The translations under genes were made by a program, and so were the position numbers. A stretch of 64,000 nt of DNA, taken from positions 1 through 64,000 of the forward strand of contig JAFLBN010000001.1 of assembly GCA_017303395.1 (NCBI GenBank), in the 5' to 3' direction. Below, in pieces: positions 59,345-64,000 of this stretch. The stretch's first letter is position 1. Each line of letters starts with the position of its first letter. A model generated the notes under the pieces. It saw only the letters and a program-made list of their open reading frames with translations. It was not told where the DNA came from and ran no database searches. The stretch is from Chitinophagales bacterium (GTDB lineage: Bacteria > Bacteroidota > Bacteroidia > Chitinophagales > Chitinophagaceae).

Positions 59345-62300
59345 TTATCTGTTCACTTGTACTTTTATAACACCTTTCTTGCCATCAGCATCTTTTACCA
59401 CTACCTGGTAAGTACCGTTTGCAAGTTTACCAAGGTTCAGCACTTTCATAGAAGCACCTTTTACTTCGTCTTGCATTACTACCTGTCCAAGTTGGCTGTA
59501 AACAGTAATATCTACGTTTACATTTTTGCCTTTCCAGTCTAGTGTCAGCAAGCCGCCTGTAGGATTAGGGTACACACCCAAATCTTTCATATCTACAGTT
59601 TCAATATCCAGCAATGTGATGATCAGTGTGTTTGATGGTTTTGACCAGCAACCCAGATTATCTGTCACTGCATAGTAAGGGCCAACAGCCGTTGGACGAT
59701 ATGTGCCGCTTGTACCACCGCTCAACTGTCCGCCAGGACCAAACCATACAAACGAACCTTTACGATCTACATAAATTGTATTACCTATCAGGTGAATGAT
59801 TGGAGGATCCAATGTTATAGAGCGGAGCATGGTATCCGGTTCAGAATACAAAGTATCCGGCAGATAACATTGACCATCGGTCTGGTTAGCTCTTACAGTA
59901 ACAATATCACCTGTCAGCAAAGAAGCAGTGCTGTACGTGTCTCCCGTACCTGCCGGGAAGCCGTTTACAAACCATACATAGTCAACATTAATACCAAGGT
60001 TGAATGCGCTTGCCGTAAACTCGATAAGTGAGTCCAGACAGCCAGGGTCTTTACCTTGTGTAATCTTCATTGTAAGTGTAGGCCTGTTACTTGGCTTGGT
60101 TGATACTGTTATTTCATTTGATGTATCCAATGTGTTCAGTACACAAGGGTCTGTAGCAATAAATACAGCCTTCACCCTGTCATTATCTACCAGTGGAATT
60201 GTAAAGTTCGGGCCTGTTGGGGTACCGATAGCTGTATCGTTTTTATACCATTGATACAACGGATTGTTACCACTGTTTACGGTAGTTGCAGAGAAGGTAA
60301 CATCTTTACCATCACAAGACGGACTAGGTGTAATCTGAGAAATAGTAACATCAGCAGTTATTTGTGTATGGCTGATTGTTATAGTATTAGAATTGGCAGT
60401 AGTAGGAGATGCACACAATGAGTTTGAAGTCATCACACATCTTACCTGATCGCCATTAGCACGTACACCTGTAAAGGTAGCCGTTGTAGCACCTGTTTGC
60501 AGAATATTGTTTACATACCATGCATATGTAGGTGCTGTACCGCCTATTGTTGGCGTTGCAGTAAAACCAAGTGTCTGACCCGCACAACCAGGGTTGGTAC
60601 CAGTAGTAAGTGCAACACTTACAGTTGGCGCCTGTTGGTTGAAGGTCAATGTAAATGCATTAGAGTTGGCAGTACTTGGTATAGCACACGGAGCGCCTGC
60701 AGATGATGTCATTACAACACGTATCTGCGTATTTGCAGGCTTGCCCCAAGCTTTGTAAGTAGTACCTGTAGCACCGGCAATATTAGAGAACACAACCGCA
60801 GGCGGTATCATTTGCTGCCATTGGTATGTAGGAGCACCACCCGGGTTTACATTACCCGTTACACGGAAGGTAACCGTATCATCTATACAACCCGGAATAG
60901 AACCGCTCTGAATACCTATTGTTACAGTTGGTGCAATTGTAGTTACACGTTGCACTGTTACTACGCTCGACTCTACACTGTCCGTACCACATGGGCTTGT
61001 AAAGAACAAACGAACTTTTACCTGATCGTTGTTTGCAAAAGAAGAGCTTGCAAATGTATCTGTTGTTTGCCCTGGTTGTATTACATTGTTTACCAACCAT
61101 TTATAACCCAGTATAGTAATACCTGTACTTGGTACAGCGTAGAACTTGAGCCCGCTGCCAAAACAAGAAGGATTGCCACCAATTGGCGGGGTGCTGATAG
61201 CAACTGATGCTGAAGTAGAACCACCCGAACCAACAATATATACTGTGTAGTCTTCTGCCTGACCCAGATTCAACGGGCCGCAAGGAGGGCAAGTAACACC
61301 ACCTGTACCACCATCCACTACCACGCGCATGCGAAGCGGAGTACAGTACACCACACCGGTAGTTGGCACAAAGAATGTAACATTTTTATAGCCCGAACCT
61401 GCCGCACTTAATGCCATAACCTGTTCTGGACCAGATGTATTGAATACACCATCATTATTATAATCTATAAATACCCTTGCACGAGAAGTAGTAGTACTAG
61501 GGCCAACGTTTACAGCCATTTTATAAGATGTACCCGCAGTTACAGTAAGCCTGTGTGTACATGTATGGTCTATATATCCTTTGTTACCATCACCTACATA
61601 GCCCGATGACACAACATGCATCAGTGTATCTGCTGCCGGCGATGGGCTATTACCTGTTGTCACTATTACATTATACACACCCAGATTGAATGAGTTGGAA
61701 GCAGTAGTAGGTGTACAAGCTGTTGGTAATGAAGAACTTGGCGGTGCTGTTGCACCCAATGAAGTAATGTATGTAGATCTTGATGTCTGATTTTTCAAAG
61801 CATACATCATACGCAACCTCTGACCAGGTGTAAACCTGTCCTGACAGTTTGAGTAATCCATCATATTGTGTGAAGTCACACCATCATTAGGAACACCATT
61901 ACATGTCAGTGTAGATGTACCCGGGCAAGAGAAGTTTGAAGAAGCGATTGGTTGTGTATCACAAACCTCGTCACCTGTTGTAGAACAGTTAGTTGTTGGA
62001 GGGCAAGTTGTGTTTGGACTTGGGTCAAACACGTGCTTCAGGTTGAAAGCATGGCCCAGTTCGTGCGGCAGGGTAATATTACCCGGTCCGCCTGCTGTCC
62101 ATGCACCTGGTCCACTGGCTCTGTAGAATACAGTAGAAGCTAAAACCACAGTACCATCCAAACCCGGAGACGCACCCGGAGGGTATGCAAAACCTGCAGT
62201 ATAAGCCGCTGTACTATTATAACCGTCTTCACCTTCAATCCTATTAACAATCCAGATGTTGTAATATACTGAAGTTCTCCAACGGCTCAGGTTTTTCAAC

Positions 62301-62854
62301 GATAATTCGTTTACACCGATACCCGTACCATCTAAATCTATACCCTCAGTAGCATAGTTAGCAAATGTTGTAGATGCATTTACACGTACAATACCTGTTG
62401 CAGCATTACAGCTTGTATCACGTTTTGCCAACACAAACTTCAGCGGAACACGTGTACCACCAGTACTTGGTGTAGGGTATCCGCTATATGCAGCCGCAAA
62501 TGCCGCGTTTGTATAATCGATGTATGCTTGTATCTGCGCATCACTTGGGTTCAGGCGCTCACCTAAAACATTATCGCCAGAGTTGCCCGCACGCAGTACA
62601 TGCACTACAACAGGTATTTCAAATACCGAATCAGGACCACCACCTACCAGTGTTTTGAGTGCCTGCGGATTATTGCCGTATGCAGCCATGAATGCTGCCC
62701 ATTTAGCCTTAAAAGCCGCATCGTTAGCTGCATAAGCAGGGTCTGTCGCCATTAAACGCTGATGTACGATATCCGATCCACACTTTCTTTGAGAAAATGC
62801 AGATAGCTGTACAAACAGCATAGCCAGGAATAACAACGTAATTTTACGTATCAT
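59345..62854 (-). CDS. Secreted M43-like metalloprotease with GEVED, Ig-like repeats and T9SS sorting domain
   Basis: 1169 residues. Signal peptide (MIRKITLLFLAMLFVQLSAF then SQ); protease domain about 75-370 with zinc motif HELGHAFNLKH (H264, E265, H268, H274) and Met-turn NMMDYSNC (about 330-337), Cys-rich loop between; GEVED-like domain about 430-545 (VFIDYNNDGVFN, LNLGQAEDYTVYIV); about five Ig-like repeats about 550-1070, each with GxxPGC (for example TTGTNPGCAGQTLGFTATP); sorting domain to the end (GVYPNPTGGLLTLDW, VIKVQVNR). In the usual HExxHxxGxxH the Gly is replaced by Asn271. It degrades an unknown external protein. Confidence 0.9.
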   Translation of the reverse strand: MIRKITLLFLAMLFVQLSAFSQRKCGSDIVHQRLMATDPAYAANDAAFKAKWAAFMAAYGNNPQALKTLVGGGPDSVFEIPVVVHVLRAGNSGDNVLGERLNPSDAQIQAYIDYTNAAFAAAYSGYPTPSTGGTRVPLKFVLAKRDTSCNAATGIVRVNASTTFANYATEGIDLDGTGIGVNELSLKNLSRWRTSVYYNIWIVNRIEGEDGYNSTAAYTAGFAYPPGASPGLDGTVVLASTVFYRASGPGAWTAGGPGNITLPHELGHAFNLKHVFDPSPNTTCPPTTNCSTTGDEVCDTQPIASSNFSCPGTSTLTCNGVPNDGVTSHNMMDYSNCQDRFTPGQRLRMMYALKNQTSRSTYITSLGATAPPSSSLPTACTPTTASNSFNLGVYNVIVTTGNSPSPAADTLMHVVSSGYVGDGNKGYIDHTCTHRLTVTAGTSYKMAVNVGPSTTTSRARVFIDYNNDGVFNTSGPEQVMALSAAGSGYKNVTFFVPTTGVVYCTPLRMRVVVDGGTGGVTCPPCGPLNLGQAEDYTVYIVGSGGSTSASVAISTPPIGGNPSCFGSGLKFYAVPSTGITILGYKWLVNNVIQPGQTTDTFASSSFANNDQVKVRLFFTSPCGTDSVESSVVTVQRVTTIAPTVTIGIQSGSIPGCIDDTVTFRVTGNVNPGGAPTYQWQQMIPPAVVFSNIAGATGTTYKAWGKPANTQIRVVMTSSAGAPCAIPSTANSNAFTLTFNQQAPTVSVALTTGTNPGCAGQTLGFTATPTIGGTAPTYAWYVNNILQTGATTATFTGVRANGDQVRCVMTSNSLCASPTTANSNTITISHTQITADVTISQITPSPSCDGKDVTFSATTVNSGNNPLYQWYKNDTAIGTPTGPNFTIPLVDNDRVKAVFIATDPCVLNTLDTSNEITVSTKPSNRPTLTMKITQGKDPGCLDSLIEFTASAFNLGINVDYVWFVNGFPAGTGDTYSTASLLTGDIVTVRANQTDGQCYLPDTLYSEPDTMLRSITLDPPIIHLIGNTIYVDRKGSFVWFGPGGQLSGGTSGTYRPTAVGPYYAVTDNLGCWSKPSNTLIITLLDIETVDMKDLGVYPNPTGGLLTLDWKGKNVNVDITVYSQLGQVVMQDEVKGASMKVLNLGKLANGTYQVVVKDADGKKGVIKVQVNR

Positions 62855-63005
62855 CTGTTACTATGATTTTTTTACTGTATGGGTAAAAATAACATTTTCG
62901 TTAATAAAAAACTAAAAGATTTAGAAATAAAACATATTGTCATGAAAATTATGTATTCATGATTAACAAGGGGTTAAACGGGCTTTTATTATTTATATTA
63001 AATCC

Positions 63006-63013
63006 TATCTTTG
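63006..63013 (+). promoter_or_regulatory. Putative -7 promoter box (TATCTTTG)
   Basis: TATCTTTG fits TAnnTTTG, 46 nt before the secDF ATG at 63060. The rest of the ~200-nt gap shows no gene. Confidence 0.45.
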
Positions 63014-63059
63014 CCCACTCTGTTTTAAAAATTATAATAAGTATTAATCGACAAAACCT

Positions 63060-64000
63060 ATGCAATTAAAAGGGTTGGTAAAATTTTTTACCGCAGCGCT
63101 TATCCTTATCTCTTTGTACCAGTTGTCATTCACGTATGTGGTACGAAACGTAGAGAAAAAGGCGCGCGCGAAGGCTGAACAACAAGCTAAACTGGCTAAT
63201 CCAACGGCTACAGGACAGGACTTGGAAAAACTGATTGAAGCACGCTTTGATGAAATCACCGACAGTATGCAAGGTGCTACTGTTATGAACATTCCGCTGC
63301 TGAAAAAGTACACACTGATGGAGGCTAAAGAACAGGAACTGAACCTGGGTCTTGACCTGCAAGGTGGTATGAACGTAACACTGGAAGTAAGCCTTGACGA
63401 GCTGGTGCGTTCAATGTCAAACAATCCCAAAGATCCTGCGCTGAACAAAGCGATTGCTGATGCCAACAAAGCAAAAGCAAACAGCCAGGCAAACTTCGTA
63501 ACACTGTTTGGCGAAGCATATAAAGCAAACAACCCTAATGGCCAACTGGCTTACCTTTTCACTAAACCTTCTGAAAAAGAAATCACGCTTCAGTCTAAAA
63601 ACGAAGACGTGCTGAATAAAATAGGTAAAGAAGCTAAAGATGCCATCAAACGTACATACAATGTATTGCTGACGCGTATCGATAAATTCGGTGTGGCTTC
63701 TCCAAACATCAATCTGGATGACAATAAAGGCATCATCACTGTTGAGCTGGCTGGTGTTCGCGATCCTGAACGTGTTCGTAACTATCTGCAATCAACAGCA
63801 AAACTGCAATTCTTCGAAACTTACAGCAATCAGGAAATCATCAACGCAATTCAACCTGCTAACGATGCATTGGCTTCTTACCTGTCTGGTGTTAAAGAAG
63901 AAGATACTGCAGTTGTAAAAGAAGACACTGCTATCGTAGCAAGCAACAATGGTGTTGTTGACTCTGTGAAACCTGCTGCAGACGCTGCTAAAGATACTGC
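63060..64000 (+). CDS. secDF: Protein translocase SecDF, N-terminal part (cut by window edge)
   Basis: The frame is open from the ATG at 63060 to the window end. It begins with one membrane helix (VKFFTAALILISLYQLSFTY), then LNLGLDLQGGMNVTLEVSLD, the SecD signature, and a large periplasmic region with the second SecD landmark TRIDKFGVASPNI and AGVRDPERVRNYLQ. Bacteroidota usually carry SecD and SecF as one fused protein of about 1000 residues; fusion here is inferred, since the SecF half is outside. It uses the proton gradient to help Sec-dependent export. Confidence 0.95.
   Translation, partial: MQLKGLVKFFTAALILISLYQLSFTYVVRNVEKKARAKAEQQAKLANPTATGQDLEKLIEARFDEITDSMQGATVMNIPLLKKYTLMEAKEQELNLGLDLQGGMNVTLEVSLDELVRSMSNNPKDPALNKAIADANKAKANSQANFVTLFGEAYKANNPNGQLAYLFTKPSEKEITLQSKNEDVLNKIGKEAKDAIKRTYNVLLTRIDKFGVASPNINLDDNKGIITVELAGVRDPERVRNYLQSTAKLQFFETYSNQEIINAIQPANDALASYLSGVKEEDTAVVKEDTAIVASNNGVVDSVKPAADAAKDT

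Noticed and set aside
1-64000. tRNA/rRNA genes, insertion sequences, prophage or CRISPR arrays
   Set aside because: I looked for cloverleaf-like and transposase/integrase signs while reading both strands and found none that could be supported.

Overview
The window looks like the chromosome of a Bacteroidota member, most likely from the Chitinophagales/Chitinophagaceae. The evidence is direct: many secreted proteins end in a type A sorting domain of the type IX secretion system (T9SS), there are TonB-dependent receptors with carboxypeptidase-like N-terminal domains, ECF sigma/FecR pairs, no clear Shine-Dalgarno sequences, and repeated TAnnTTTG-type -7 promoter boxes. No tRNA, rRNA, CRISPR array, transposase or phage gene was seen. 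The genus assignment is inference.

Layout. 1-8 kb: end of a secreted surface protein, two small unknowns, an ELW-repeat T9SS protein, an ECF sigma factor with a four-helix membrane partner, and a minus-strand run of envelope proteins (two secreted unknowns, a TPR lipoprotein, a beta-barrel). 8-17.3 kb: a secreted protein with a period-4 cysteine tail, then an ECF sigma/FecR/STN-domain cassette followed by a second surface-repeat protein, a TonB-dependent receptor and a GIN-domain lipoprotein. Three promoters in this block share the same two-part motif with identical spacing, so it reads as one sigma regulon. 17.3-25.7 kb: hybrid histidine kinase, rpe, a second TonB receptor, a T9SS protein, a LytTR regulator with a degenerate receiver, and two tiny membrane-peptide genes behind an A/C-rich leader. 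25.8-30.8 kb: three paralogous YD-like T9SS proteins and a lipoprotein.

30.8-34.5 kb: a likely copper-related operon (conserved small Cys protein, outer-membrane protein, lipoproteins, MbnP). 34.8-37.8 kb: arsenic resistance set arsR, a 31-residue Cys-Cys peptide, arsM, acr3 and arsC, with two copies of a putative ArsR operator. 37.8-39.8 kb: orphan sorting domain, beta-barrel protein, glutaminyl-peptide cyclotransferase. 39.8-43.7 kb: two promoters sharing an upstream element, a possible small RNA, two small membrane proteins and a two-component system (NarL-type regulator, PAS kinase, single-domain receiver). 43.7-44.5 kb: a universal stress protein.

44.6-53.0 kb: an exopolysaccharide/O-antigen-like cluster (initiating sugar-phosphate transferase, ligase-like and polymerase-like membrane proteins, flippase, three glycosyltransferases). 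53-56 kb: enoyl-CoA hydratase and PaaZ of phenylacetate degradation. 56-63 kb: a tandem pair of T9SS proteins, a GT39-like membrane glycosyltransferase, and a 1169-residue secreted M43-like metalloprotease. The right edge cuts the start of SecDF.

The strongest candidates for something undescribed are the sigma regulon whose STN sensor domain sits on a surface-repeat protein instead of the TonB receptor, the CC-peptide in the arsenic operon, and the paired promoter/small RNA arrangement upstream of the two-component system.
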